Shown in pieces: positions 26,083 to 35,450 of a DNA stretch of 64,000 nucleotides. The stretch comes from Planctomycetota bacterium (GTDB lineage: Bacteria > Planctomycetota > B15-G4 > SIAN01), in assembly GCA_028289345.1 (NCBI GenBank), contig JANQQL010000033.1, positions 744,001 to 808,000 on the forward strand, given 5' to 3'. The position numbers were made by a program, and so were the translations under genes. Under the pieces are notes generated by a model that saw only the letters and a program-made list of their open reading frames with translations, made no database searches and was not told where the DNA came from. Position 1 is the stretch's first letter, and the number at the start of each line of letters is the position of its first letter.

Positions 26083-28464
26083 ATGGCTTTTTGCTCGAAC
26101 TGCGGTTTCGAGACCACGGAACAGACGAACTTCTGCCCCTCGTGCGGGACTCAGGCGTTCGTGGCCAGCGCAAGTCAGAACCTGGTCGGGTCGGTCCTCG
26201 GGGGCAAGTACCAGGTGCTGTCGGAAATCGGCGCCGGGAGCATGGGCACGGTTTTCCTCGCCGAGCACATTCGGCTCAAGAAGCGGGTCGCGCTCAAAGT
26301 CTTGCACGCCGACCTCCAAGTCAACGAAGAGTCGCTGCAGCGCCTGCAACGCGAAGGAATCGCCGCGGGGAAGTTCTCGCACCCGAGCGCCATTCAGATC
26401 TTCGATTTCGACAAGGCCGAAGAGAACGGGGTGTTCTACCTGGCCATGGAGTTCGTGGACGGGAAGACTCTCGGGCAACGGATCCGGGATGAAGGCCCCC
26501 TCAGCGTCGACGAAACCGTGGAACTGGGATACCAGCTCCTCAGCGTCCTGGCGGAAGCTCACGAGCAGGGCATCATCCACCGTGACCTGAAGCCGGAAAA
26601 CCTCATGGTGTCCGAAAGCGCGGGGGGCGAGCACCCATTGAAAGTGCTCGACTTCGGGCTTTCCAAACTGGTCCACATTCCGAGCCAGATGGCCATGCAA
26701 ACCCAGACCGGAAGGATTCTGGGAACTCCGCTCTACATGTCTCCCGAACAGTGTGGCGGCGGTGCGGTCGACCACCGCAGCGATCTCTACGCGGTCGGGC
26801 TCATCCTGTACGAGTCGCTGGCGGGGCATCCGCCGTTTGGCGGAGAGAACATCGGGGAGATCCTCTACAAGCACACGACCCAGCCTCCTCCTTCCTTGGT
26901 GGAAGCTTGTGCGGGCAAAAAACTGCCCGAAGACTTGGTGAGAATCATCGAGCGAAGTCTCGAGAAGAACCCCGATGACCGGTTCTCCTCAGCCACCGAC
27001 ATGCTGCAATCCCTGAGGTCCCTGCGCCGAGACGTGTTCGCTGCTCCGTCGGCCCAGGCCACCCAGGCGTTGGACAGCGCCGCGGTGCCCGGCAAGGCTC
27101 GGTCGCGCACGGCTCCGTTGGTGGTCGGCGGGCTCCTCGTAGCTGGCATTGTGGTCGCGATCGGCCTGATGATGGGCTTTCGAACCACCCCGGAGGCGGT
27201 CCCCAAGGAGACCGCATCCTCCGCAGACACCCCTCTCGAGATCACCGCCGTTCGGGTGACCGAAATCCCCGACGAGCTTCGCACGCCCATCCAGCAACAG
27301 TACGCAGAACGCATCGCCCAAGCCCGCCGCTCGTTGAATGCCAAGGATTTCGAACGGGCATTGCAAGCGGTCGGGGACGCCCTCGCCCACCCATGTGCCG
27401 ACTCCGAGGCCTATCTGATTCGTGGCTTGGTGTTCCGCGAGCTGGGGGACCGTGAGCCGGCACAACTCGACTTGCAGGACGCCCTGGATCGGGATCCTGA
27501 GTACGGCGAAGCACTGGCCGCCATTGGCTGGCTGGAATTCGACCGGGGCGACTGGCATGCGGCCTTGGGGCACTTCGAAAAAACGGTCGAACGAGTGCCG
27601 GAATCGGTGAGCGGCTGGGCAGGCAAGGGCGCTGCTTTGTTTCACCTCGGTCGGAGCCAAGCACGAGAGAGCGTTGATCGGGCCCTGGAACTGAGCCCTC
27701 GTCATGCGGTGGCCCAGAACTATCTGGGATGGCTTCTCTTGGACGAAGGGGACGCCGCGGCGGCCCAAACAGCGTTCATCGAATCGAAACGTTCCGACCC
27801 TCAGTCCTGGCACCCTTATGCGGGGCACGGCCAGGCCTACGAAATGCAAGGCGAGAACGACAAAGCGGAGATTCAGTTCCGCGAAGCGCTGAAGCGACGT
27901 CCCGACGCCCGCGAGACTCGGGTTCGGCTGTGCGCGCTTCTGACGGAGCAGGGGCAATGGGAAACCGTCGACCCACTCCTTGCCGAAGGCATCCAGCGTC
28001 ATCCGGACGAGGGCCGGTTCCACGTCCTCTCCGGCATCGCCGACTATTCGCGCGACCAACGGGCCGACGCCACCAAGCACCTCGAAGATGCCCTGGAACG
28101 AGATCCTTTCGATGACGCGACTCGAGTCCTGCTCGGAATCTTCCACCAGCAGGACGGCAACTTGTCCGGCGCCATCGACTGCTACGAGTACGCGCTGGAA
28201 CGAATGTTCGACGGGCCTCCCTCGGTCGCGCTGAACGAGGGCATCTGCATGATTGAACTGGAGCGATACGAAGACGCTCAGTTCCTGTTCCAAACGGCGC
28301 TGCAGGAAGACCCAAAGAACGAGTTCGCACTCTTGTGCCTCGGCATCCTGCACATGACCTACCTGGGGGATCCCGCCCAAGCGGCGGTGAGCTTCCGCGA
28401 GTATCAAGCGGTTGGGGGAACCGACGAGCGAGTCAACGGCTGGCTGCGAGAGCTTCGCCAGTAA
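26083..28464 (+). CDS. Zinc-ribbon Ser/Thr protein kinase with TPR tail (PknB-like)
   Basis: A 793-residue membrane-anchored kinase. Residues 4-21 form a zinc ribbon (CxxC-10-CxxC). The kinase domain runs from about 42 to 310, with glycine loop GAGSMGTVF, ATP lysine Lys72 (VALKVL), catalytic HRDLKPEN (His166-Asp168) and DFG at 190-192. A single membrane segment at about 345-365 follows, and then a long extracytoplasmic TPR array (about 390-793), e.g. AQNYLGWLLLDEGDAAAAQ. All catalytic residues are present, so it should be active. The TPR part may sense or bind partner proteins. The ATG at 26083 has AGGA eight bases upstream. Confidence 0.93.
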   Translation: MAFCSNCGFETTEQTNFCPSCGTQAFVASASQNLVGSVLGGKYQVLSEIGAGSMGTVFLAEHIRLKKRVALKVLHADLQVNEESLQRLQREGIAAGKFSHPSAIQIFDFDKAEENGVFYLAMEFVDGKTLGQRIRDEGPLSVDETVELGYQLLSVLAEAHEQGIIHRDLKPENLMVSESAGGEHPLKVLDFGLSKLVHIPSQMAMQTQTGRILGTPLYMSPEQCGGGAVDHRSDLYAVGLILYESLAGHPPFGGENIGEILYKHTTQPPPSLVEACAGKKLPEDLVRIIERSLEKNPDDRFSSATDMLQSLRSLRRDVFAAPSAQATQALDSAAVPGKARSRTAPLVVGGLLVAGIVVAIGLMMGFRTTPEAVPKETASSADTPLEITAVRVTEIPDELRTPIQQQYAERIAQARRSLNAKDFERALQAVGDALAHPCADSEAYLIRGLVFRELGDREPAQLDLQDALDRDPEYGEALAAIGWLEFDRGDWHAALGHFEKTVERVPESVSGWAGKGAALFHLGRSQARESVDRALELSPRHAVAQNYLGWLLLDEGDAAAAQTAFIESKRSDPQSWHPYAGHGQAYEMQGENDKAEIQFREALKRRPDARETRVRLCALLTEQGQWETVDPLLAEGIQRHPDEGRFHVLSGIADYSRDQRADATKHLEDALERDPFDDATRVLLGIFHQQDGNLSGAIDCYEYALERMFDGPPSVALNEGICMIELERYEDAQFLFQTALQEDPKNEFALLCLGILHMTYLGDPAQAAVSFREYQAVGGTDERVNGWLRELRQ

Positions 28465-28489
28465 GAGTCTGCGCCTCGCGACGAATCGT

Positions 28490-29395
28490 TCAGCCGTTGC
28501 CCATGACGAATCGCTGGAAGTCGTTGTCCAGGGTCACCAGGTTTTGGCCGAGCAAGCTGTTGACCGGGCTGGCAGAGACATCTCTTCCTTGCAGCAACCC
28601 CTGCAAGTAGTCGACGAAGGGCTGGCGCACAACCTTGCCATTTTCGTCGATCACGGTGCGCGTGTCTTCTCGGTGATTGAGTAGGTAGGAAAACAGCATT
28701 CCGATCTGAAAGAGGGACTCGGGCTGGGCTTGGTACTCGCCAATTCCCTGGCGGAGCAAGGAAAAGGTCGGCACGGTGCGACCGCGCCGGTAGTAGTTCT
28801 GAAGCGCCTGTTTGCCGTAGTCGAGATTCCAGTTCAGTTCGAAATAAGAGGCCAGACCTTCCGAGAGCCACAGATCCGGATCCCCACGCGGGCGCCGCTC
28901 CAGGAACTGATGAACCGCTCCATGAGTGATCCACATGTCTAGCTGAGTCTCGCTCCCGGGGTGGTAGGTAACGATTGGTTCGAAGTTGGTGCCGGGAATC
29001 TCGTTGGTCAGGAAGCTCCCATGCATCGATGAGTGTTCGGCGCCGTAGCGATTGCCGAACTCGTTGTAGTCATCGATGGAAGGCAGCACCCAGACCACCA
29101 TGTTGCCCGGTTCGAAACCCGGCTCGATGAGGGTTTGGTAGCGCGGGAACATCGCGTCTTGGCGCTGAGCAAGTCTCCGTGCAAACGCCGGGCTGCGGAC
29201 CGTACGCACGGTGAACCGGCCGACCGTCTGCTCGTACGCATTGGCCCAGTCGACCTCGGCCACGTCGATGTCCACCGAGTCCTCCAGCTCGGACTGAGCG
29301 CGCTCGAGCGCCGTCCGAACCACTCGATCGTAGGCCGATTCCCCGGCCTGGGCCAATCCGCTGCTGCAAAACACCAGGAAAAGCAGTGTGCGCAT
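28490..29395 (-). CDS. DUF1570-like exported protein with degenerate zinc-peptidase motif
   Basis: A 301-residue exported protein (signal peptide MRTLLFLVFCSSGLAQA; ATG at 29395, GAGG site). The domain resembles the gluzincin-like DUF1570/peptidase MA family: a helical N-terminus, WVLPSIDDYNEFG, then THGAVHQFL followed by WLSEGLASYFE about 20 residues on. In active members the first helix reads HExxH; here it is HGAVH, so the catalytic Glu is replaced while both His and the downstream Glu of LSEG remain. It may be inactive, a zinc-binding or structural relative. Convergent with the kinase gene (25-base gap). Confidence 0.65.
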   Translation of the reverse strand: MRTLLFLVFCSSGLAQAGESAYDRVVRTALERAQSELEDSVDIDVAEVDWANAYEQTVGRFTVRTVRSPAFARRLAQRQDAMFPRYQTLIEPGFEPGNMVVWVLPSIDDYNEFGNRYGAEHSSMHGSFLTNEIPGTNFEPIVTYHPGSETQLDMWITHGAVHQFLERRPRGDPDLWLSEGLASYFELNWNLDYGKQALQNYYRRGRTVPTFSLLRQGIGEYQAQPESLFQIGMLFSYLLNHREDTRTVIDENGKVVRQPFVDYLQGLLQGRDVSASPVNSLLGQNLVTLDNDFQRFVMGNG

Positions 29396-29496
29396 GAGAA
29401 ACCTCGACAGAGAGACCGATCTCTTCAAGATACGCTCGACCGCTCCGTCCGGCAGCGGTTTTCTTCGCCGCCCCAACCCCTCGAGGATGCCACCCC

Positions 29497-32076
29497 ATGA
29501 ACTTGCTCCTGGCCGCTTGGATCGCAGCGATCTCTGTGAACGAACCGGAGTCGCTGTTGCCGCCCGAGGCGGTCTACGATCCGGCCGTGCCCACCCCGGC
29601 CTCGGTGCTCGGCTACGAAGTCGGGGATTGGCACGTGCGCCACGATCAGGTGGTTCAGTACTTTCAAGCCCTGGAGCGTGCCTCCTCGCGGGTCAAACTC
29701 ACCCGTCACGGGAGTTCTCACGAACAGCGCCCGCTCTTGCTTGCCGCGCTGTCCTCTCCTGAAAACCTCGAACGAATCGGCGATCTCCGAGACGCTCACC
29801 GTCAAGCGCTCCGCAACGACACGTCCCAGGAAGAACTCCCGGTCATCGTTTGGCTCGGGTACAGCGTTCATGGCAACGAAGCCAGCGGGACCAACGCCGC
29901 CCTCTTGGTGGCCTACCATTTGGCCGCAGGTCAGGGCGAATCGATCGAGAAACTGCTGGAGGAATCCATCCTCCTGATCGATCCCTGCCTGAATCCAGAT
30001 GGCTTGGGTCGCTTTGCTCAATGGGCCAACAGCCACCGGGGCAATCAGCTGGTGGGAGATCCGCAACATCGCGAGCACCGCGAAGTTTGGCCGGGAGGGC
30101 GCACCAACCACTACTGGTTCGACTTGAACCGCGACTGGCTACTTCTCACCCAGCCGGAAAGTCGAGGGCGGGTGCGCCGCTTCCATCAGTGGAAACCCCA
30201 CGTGCTCGCCGACTTCCACGAAATGGGAAGTGACTCCACCTATTTCTTTCAGCCGGGAGTCCCAAGTCGCCAGAACCCCCTGACTCCTCCCGACAACTTG
30301 ACCCTTACCCGGAGAGTCGCGGAGTACCACGCGCGAGCCTTGGACGAGCAGGGCCACCTGTACTACACCGAAGAAACCTTCGACGACTTCTACTATGGGA
30401 AGGGATCGACCTACCCGGACGTGAGCGGTTGCATCGGCATCTTGTTCGAGCAGGCCAGTGCTCGCGGCCAATTGACCGAAACCAGCTATGGAGATCTGCG
30501 GTTTCGCTTCGCGATTCGCAACCAGTTCCTGACCTCCTTGTCGACGCTGCGAGCCGCCCACGAGTTGCGCTCGGAGCTGCAGGAGTACCAAAGAGAATTC
30601 TTCCGAACGGCGCTGGAAGAAGCGCAGCGGGACGAGGTGGGCGCCTACGTCTTTCAGTGTGGTGACTCGAGTCGCCTGCATCATTTCCTGGACGTCCTGC
30701 ACCAGCATCACCTCCTGGTCTGCCCGTTGACCGAAGACCTGACACTCGGAGATCGGCGCTTCGAGGCGGGTCGAGCCTTCGCTGTTCCCCTCACTCAGCC
30801 GGAAGCCCGCTTGGTCAAAGCGGTCTTCGAACAACGGACCGAGTTTCGCGATTCGGTGTTCTATGACGTTTCCAGCTGGACCCTTCCCCTGTCCTACGGC
30901 ATCCCATTCGCCCCATGGCCTGCTTCGGAGTATCGGCGCGAGATCCTCGGTGATCCCGTCGAAGGAATGCCCCTGCCCACGGGTACGCCCCTAGAGAACA
31001 CTGACGCTTATGCGTATCTCCTGCCTTGGACCGAGGACCTCGCGCCGCGCGGCTTGCAGCGTTTGTTGCGTGCCAACGTCAAAGTGCGAGTGGCGACGCG
31101 TCCGTTCCGCGCGCGCACCGAGTCCGGGGATCAGAGCTTCGAACCCGGCACCCTGGTCATCCCCGCCGGGCTGCAGGACGCCGCGGACGATGACTGGAAG
31201 GTCGTGCTCCAGTCGCTGAGCGTGGAAGACGGCCTCACGGTGTCCGCGGTGTCCACCGGACTCACCGATGACGGCATCGATCTGGGGAGTCCCAACGTTC
31301 GCGAAGTTCGGCGACCACGGGTCGCTTTGATCGTCGGCCGCGGGGTTTCCGGATACGAAGCCGGAGAAGTCTGGCATCTGCTCGACCACCGCTACGCAGT
31401 GGACGTCACGCTGCTCGAGTCAGACCGCTGGATGCAAGTCGACGAGTCTCCGCTCACCCATGTGATTCTGGTCAGTGGTGGCGGCCAAGCGCTCTCGCCT
31501 GCGGGAATCGAGAAGCTCAACGAATGGGCCGAACGTGGCGGGACTGTCGTCGCCATCCGCGGCTCCGTGCCGTGGTCGGAGAGGCATCTGCTGGGTCGCG
31601 AGCGCGACGAGGACAAGGAGGACCTTGACCAAGCGGACGCGGAATCCGAGGAACCGGAGCCGACACGCCTTGCCTACGCCGACTATGAACAGTGGATGGC
31701 CCGTCGGCGAATCAGTGGTGCAATCTTCGCCGCAGAATTGGACCGGACCCACCCGTTGGGATTCGGCTTCCAGGAAGATCGGGTTGCAGTGTTTCGCAAC
31801 TCCACCATCATCATGGACCGAGAAGAAGATCTTTTCGCCAACGTGCTGGTGTACGAGGACGAACCGCTGCTCGGAGGGTTCGTGTCTCCCGAAAACCTGG
31901 AGAAGGTTCAGCAGAGCGCGGTCGTCACGGCCGTTCGGCTGGGCGCGGGGGTCCTCATCCGGCTGGTCGACAATCCGAACTTCCGGGGGACCTGGCTCGG
32001 CACGAACAAGCTCATGGCCAACTCCTTGTTCTTCTCTTCGGCCATCCGGGACACTTCCGCCTCCCGAGACCGTTGA
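29497..32076 (+). CDS. M14 family zinc carboxypeptidase with GATase-like C-terminal domain
   Basis: An 859-residue protein with a short hydrophobic N-terminus, probably exported. The M14 domain has the zinc ligands His125 and Glu128 (SVHGNEASG) and His241 (LADFHEMG), plus the catalytic Glu318 (GILFEQAS), so the active site looks complete. The region after about 590 has RPRVALIVGRGVSGYEAGEVWHLLDHR, which resembles a class I glutamine-amidotransferase-like fold seen in many long bacterial M14 proteins. A strongly acidic linker (EDKEDLDQADAESEEPE) follows at about residues 706-722. Divergent from the DUF1570-like gene. Substrate unknown. Confidence 0.9.
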   Translation: MNLLLAAWIAAISVNEPESLLPPEAVYDPAVPTPASVLGYEVGDWHVRHDQVVQYFQALERASSRVKLTRHGSSHEQRPLLLAALSSPENLERIGDLRDAHRQALRNDTSQEELPVIVWLGYSVHGNEASGTNAALLVAYHLAAGQGESIEKLLEESILLIDPCLNPDGLGRFAQWANSHRGNQLVGDPQHREHREVWPGGRTNHYWFDLNRDWLLLTQPESRGRVRRFHQWKPHVLADFHEMGSDSTYFFQPGVPSRQNPLTPPDNLTLTRRVAEYHARALDEQGHLYYTEETFDDFYYGKGSTYPDVSGCIGILFEQASARGQLTETSYGDLRFRFAIRNQFLTSLSTLRAAHELRSELQEYQREFFRTALEEAQRDEVGAYVFQCGDSSRLHHFLDVLHQHHLLVCPLTEDLTLGDRRFEAGRAFAVPLTQPEARLVKAVFEQRTEFRDSVFYDVSSWTLPLSYGIPFAPWPASEYRREILGDPVEGMPLPTGTPLENTDAYAYLLPWTEDLAPRGLQRLLRANVKVRVATRPFRARTESGDQSFEPGTLVIPAGLQDAADDDWKVVLQSLSVEDGLTVSAVSTGLTDDGIDLGSPNVREVRRPRVALIVGRGVSGYEAGEVWHLLDHRYAVDVTLLESDRWMQVDESPLTHVILVSGGGQALSPAGIEKLNEWAERGGTVVAIRGSVPWSERHLLGRERDEDKEDLDQADAESEEPEPTRLAYADYEQWMARRRISGAIFAAELDRTHPLGFGFQEDRVAVFRNSTIIMDREEDLFANVLVYEDEPLLGGFVSPENLEKVQQSAVVTAVRLGAGVLIRLVDNPNFRGTWLGTNKLMANSLFFSSAIRDTSASRDR

Positions 32077-32231
32077 CGACTTGTCGGAGCGCGGCGGATC
32101 GCAGACATGCTCCGCTCCGTCTGGATGGCTCGAGCGAGCGCCCGTTCGAGCCGTCCGTCGCACCTCAAAAAAGGCCGAGGAATGTCTTGGCGTCACCTTC
32201 CATTCCCCAGTAGTCTTCCTTAGCTTCTTTT

Positions 32232-32246
32232 TGAGACTGCGTCTCA
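32232..32246. promoter_or_regulatory. Fur-like 7-1-7 palindrome upstream of the TonB receptor
   Basis: TGAGACTGCGTCTCA is a palindrome with 6-bp perfect arms. Compared with the Fur-family 7-1-7 form TGAGAATnATTCTCA it agrees at 11 of 14 defined positions. It lies 51 bases before the receptor ATG, in the 220-base gap after the M14 gene. A larger imperfect inverted repeat (TTTTGAGAC and GTTTCAAAA) surrounds it. This suggests metal-dependent repression of the receptor and the TonB operon. Confidence 0.5.
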
Positions 32247-32296
32247 TAACGAGTTTCAAAAGACTCCGTGCACCACCCCTCATCGAGATTTCACCC

Positions 32297-34657
32297 ATGC
32301 CCCGCCGCTCCCTTTGCCTGGTCTTCTTGGCTTTCGTCTGTGCTCCCACCCGGGCCCTCCCACAAGAAGATCCTTCCAACTCGCCTCCCGCCCCTCCCTC
32401 CGAGGACCGCAAGGAAGACGAACAGGACCCCAGCACCAGCACCGACTTGCCCGGAACCGTCGTCTTTGGGTCCGCCGACGCGCTGCAAAAGGTCCCTGGC
32501 TCGGGCTTCTACGTGGAAACCGATGACATCCGGCTGCAGAGCTACGACGACATCAACCGGATCCTGAGCAAGGTTCCCGGGGTTTCCTTCCGCCAAGAGG
32601 ACGGCTTCGGCCTGTTTCCGAATCTGAGCATCCGTGGCGTCGACACCACTCGCAGTGCCAAGGTGACCATTATGGAAGACGGCGTCTTGATGGCGCCGGC
32701 TCCGTACTCCGCTCCGGAAGCGTACTTCTCCCCCACCGCCGGGCGCATGTCCGCCATCGAGGTTTTCAAAGGCGGGAGCCAGATTCGCTATGGACCTCAC
32801 ATCACGGCCGGGGTCATCAACTACTCATCGACTCCCATTCCCGAAAGCGGCTCCGACGGCTACCTCAAGGTCCTGTTCGGGGAAAATGACGAGATTCGCA
32901 TCCACGGTTACTACGGCACCGTCCTGGAGACGGAGAAGTCCGGCACCATCGGAATTCTGGTGGAAGGGTACTTCCGCGAAACCAACGGGTTCAAGGAACT
33001 CGATCCGGCCATGGACAGTCGCGGCGGCGAGTCCGGATTCACCAACTCGGAACCCATGCTCAAGGTGAGATGGGATCTGCCGACGGACAATCGCAACGCG
33101 ATCGAATTCAAGTATGGCTACACCGACCGTGACGCGAACGAAACCTACCTCGGCCTTTCCGAGGCGGATTTCAGTGCCGATCCAGTGCGTCGCTACTCGT
33201 CGTCTCGATTCGACCAGTTCAACTCTTATCAGAACCGCTTTGCATTGAACTTCGTGTCAGACATCAGCGAAAACTTGACCATCGTTGCCACCGCCTACCA
33301 CACCAACTTCCATCGCAACTGGTACAAGCTGCACGACGTTCGCAACATCGATACGGACGGCGACGGAACTCCGGATGGAGTGAACTCCTCTCTGTCGGCC
33401 GCCCTGGCCGGTTCGGAAGGAGGGGCCGCCTTGGACGTCTTGCGAGGGGCCCGCGCCGGCGATCTGCGCATCCGTGCCAACAACCGAGACTACCGGAGCG
33501 GCGGCCTGCAGATCGAACCGACCCTGTACCTGGAGACAGAGAACACGTCTCACGCCGTCCGAGTCGGAGCTCGCTACCACTCGGACCGAGTGAACCGCTT
33601 TCAGCGCAACGACATCTTCGAGCAGGATTTGACCGGAGCCATCGCCGACAACGACGGCGATGGAATCGTCTTCGAAGAAGGCACCCCGGGAGATGCGGGG
33701 GACCGCCGGCAAGCGACCCGAGCCGTCGCCGTGTGGGCGGAAGACGAGATCACCGTCGGACGCTTCACCATCAACGCCGGGTTGCGGGTTGAGCGCCTCC
33801 GGCAGCACCACGACGACAACAATTCTCCGGAGAACTCCGGCAACAATCGGATGAAAATGCTCGGCGGAGGCGTGGGAGTCGCGTACGAAGTTTCGGAGAA
33901 CACCACCGCGTTCGCCGGAGCTCACCGCGGATTCTCCCCTCCTGGACCCCGCGCAGCCATCAAGGACGGACTGCGCGAAGAACGGGTGTGGGCGTATGAA
34001 ACGGGAATGCGCTACCGCAACCCGGACCATGGAGTGCGCGGAGAAGTGACGGGCTTCTATTCCAAGTTCGAGGACTTGATCGTGCTCGACAACGTCGGTG
34101 GCGCCGGCTCCGGAGACGGAGATTCGGAGAACGTCGGAGATGTCGACACGATGGGCGTGGAGTTGTTTCTCGAGTACGACCCTTCGGCGTCCCAGGATTG
34201 GCCGCTGGAGTTCCCCACCTTCTTGAGCTTCACCTACACGAACGCAGAACTCGCCAACGATTCGACATCGACCGATGCAGAGTCGATCTTCTCGGGCGGC
34301 CAGGATGGCAACGATGTGCCCTACATCCCAGAGTTCTCGGCGACCGCGGGAACCGGAGTTCGGGGCGAGAAGGCCGGCGCGTTCGTCACGGCAACCTGGG
34401 TCGACGAAACCTACACGTCCGCCAGTAACACGAGCCAGCAAGTGAACGCCAACGGCGACCCGGATTCTCGCTTTGGCAAAACCGATGACTATGTCGTCGT
34501 CGATCTCAGCGGATACCTGCAGGTGACACCGCAAACTCGACTGCTGGCCGGTGTCCAGAACCTGTTCAACGACGAATACGTGGCCTCGCGACATCCCCAC
34601 GGCCCACGCCCCGGACAACCCCGCTTTGCCTATGTCGGATTCGAAGTTCGCTTCTGA
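32297..34657 (+). CDS. TonB-dependent outer-membrane receptor
   Basis: A 786-residue outer-membrane importer. A signal peptide (to about residue 22, ALP|QE) and an acidic Pro/Ser/Asp linker precede the plug domain. The plug has ETDDIRLQSYDDINRILSKVPGVSFRQEDGFGLFPNLSIRG and GGSQIRYGPHITAGVINY, the standard plug motifs. The remainder is a 22-strand-type beta-barrel ending in GFEVRF with a terminal Phe, the outer-membrane insertion signal. It is closest in plug pattern to FecA/siderophore-type receptors. It is followed with a 26-base overlap by the TonB2-type energy locus, and preceded by a Fur-like site. Iron or another metal chelate is the inferred substrate. Confidence 0.93.
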   Translation: MPRRSLCLVFLAFVCAPTRALPQEDPSNSPPAPPSEDRKEDEQDPSTSTDLPGTVVFGSADALQKVPGSGFYVETDDIRLQSYDDINRILSKVPGVSFRQEDGFGLFPNLSIRGVDTTRSAKVTIMEDGVLMAPAPYSAPEAYFSPTAGRMSAIEVFKGGSQIRYGPHITAGVINYSSTPIPESGSDGYLKVLFGENDEIRIHGYYGTVLETEKSGTIGILVEGYFRETNGFKELDPAMDSRGGESGFTNSEPMLKVRWDLPTDNRNAIEFKYGYTDRDANETYLGLSEADFSADPVRRYSSSRFDQFNSYQNRFALNFVSDISENLTIVATAYHTNFHRNWYKLHDVRNIDTDGDGTPDGVNSSLSAALAGSEGGAALDVLRGARAGDLRIRANNRDYRSGGLQIEPTLYLETENTSHAVRVGARYHSDRVNRFQRNDIFEQDLTGAIADNDGDGIVFEEGTPGDAGDRRQATRAVAVWAEDEITVGRFTINAGLRVERLRQHHDDNNSPENSGNNRMKMLGGGVGVAYEVSENTTAFAGAHRGFSPPGPRAAIKDGLREERVWAYETGMRYRNPDHGVRGEVTGFYSKFEDLIVLDNVGGAGSGDGDSENVGDVDTMGVELFLEYDPSASQDWPLEFPTFLSFTYTNAELANDSTSTDAESIFSGGQDGNDVPYIPEFSATAGTGVRGEKAGAFVTATWVDETYTSASNTSQQVNANGDPDSRFGKTDDYVVVDLSGYLQVTPQTRLLAGVQNLFNDEYVASRHPHGPRPGQPRFAYVGFEVRF

Positions 34658-35450
34658 AACCAAGCCTCCGCGGGCGCGCGGTTCGCGACTGCTGGTGACG
34701 GCGCTGCTTCTTTGCTTGACGGCCTTCGGGCCCGGGCAGGAATCGGCTCAGGATGCGTCCCTGGTCCACGAGAAAGTGGAACGACTGGTTCAGCTTCGAG
34801 AAGACCTTCGCTTGGCCCGTCAGCGCCACCGCGATCGCACCGAGCGCGCGCAACGCGACCTGGATCGCTTGAACACCGAGCTTCAACGCTCGCGGGACCA
34901 GCTCTCCGAAGAGCGACGACAGTTCGAGGCCGAGGCCGAGGCCCTCGCCGCCCGCCGAGCTCGCCAACAAGTGCTGGTTTCGGCCCTGTCCGAACTCAGT
35001 CAGTCTTCAGGGCCGATTCGAGATGCTGTGCGGCAACGAATCCAGCAAGGGATTCCCTACCGCCGCGAAGCGCGGTTGCCGGCAAGCACCAACAACAGTC
35101 CCTCTTCCCCCGAACAGGCGCAACAACTGCAAGCGTTGGTCGCCACACTGACCGAAGAACTCCGCCTTGCTCGCACTCGAGAACTTCGACACACTCCTGT
35201 TCAGCGCAACGAAGCCCATCGCCTTCATGTCCGCGAGGCACGTTGGGGAATCCTTTGGCAGGCATGGGAATCGGAGGACCGCTCGCAAGTCGGTGTCGCC
35301 ACCGGAGACGACTGGTCCGTGGACCTGCCCATCGATGAGTCGCAGGCAATCCGCACGGCCATTCAGGTGCTTGCCGGCGAACAGCAGCCCCGCTGGATCC
35401 CGCTCCCCGTGCCGACTCCGTCGCCGCTCTCGGGAGGCTCCCCCCGATGA
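34632..35450 (+). CDS. DUF3450-like periplasmic coiled-coil protein
   Basis: A 272-residue protein with a signal sequence (residues 13-36), then a long coiled coil (about 40-130) of the type VERLVQLREDLRLARQRH and LDRLNTELQRSRDQLSEER, and a C-terminal folded part. In Vibrio-type TonB2 loci a DUF3450 protein of this shape precedes TtpC; position and architecture fit that role, although primary sequence identity is unknown. It starts within the receptor gene and overlaps the TtpC-like gene as ATGA. Probably helps couple the energised complex across the periplasm. Confidence 0.7.
   Translation: MSDSKFASETKPPRARGSRLLVTALLLCLTAFGPGQESAQDASLVHEKVERLVQLREDLRLARQRHRDRTERAQRDLDRLNTELQRSRDQLSEERRQFEAEAEALAARRARQQVLVSALSELSQSSGPIRDAVRQRIQQGIPYRREARLPASTNNSPSSPEQAQQLQALVATLTEELRLARTRELRHTPVQRNEAHRLHVREARWGILWQAWESEDRSQVGVATGDDWSVDLPIDESQAIRTAIQVLAGEQQPRWIPLPVPTPSPLSGGSPR

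Noticed and set aside
26989-28407. Minus-strand open frame (472 codons) opposite the kinase TPR array
   Set aside because: Shadow of the TPR repeats on the opposite strand.
31475-32296. In-frame upstream extension of the TonB receptor
   Set aside because: It would run through the M14 gene and lose the signal peptide, which fits only the ATG at 32297.
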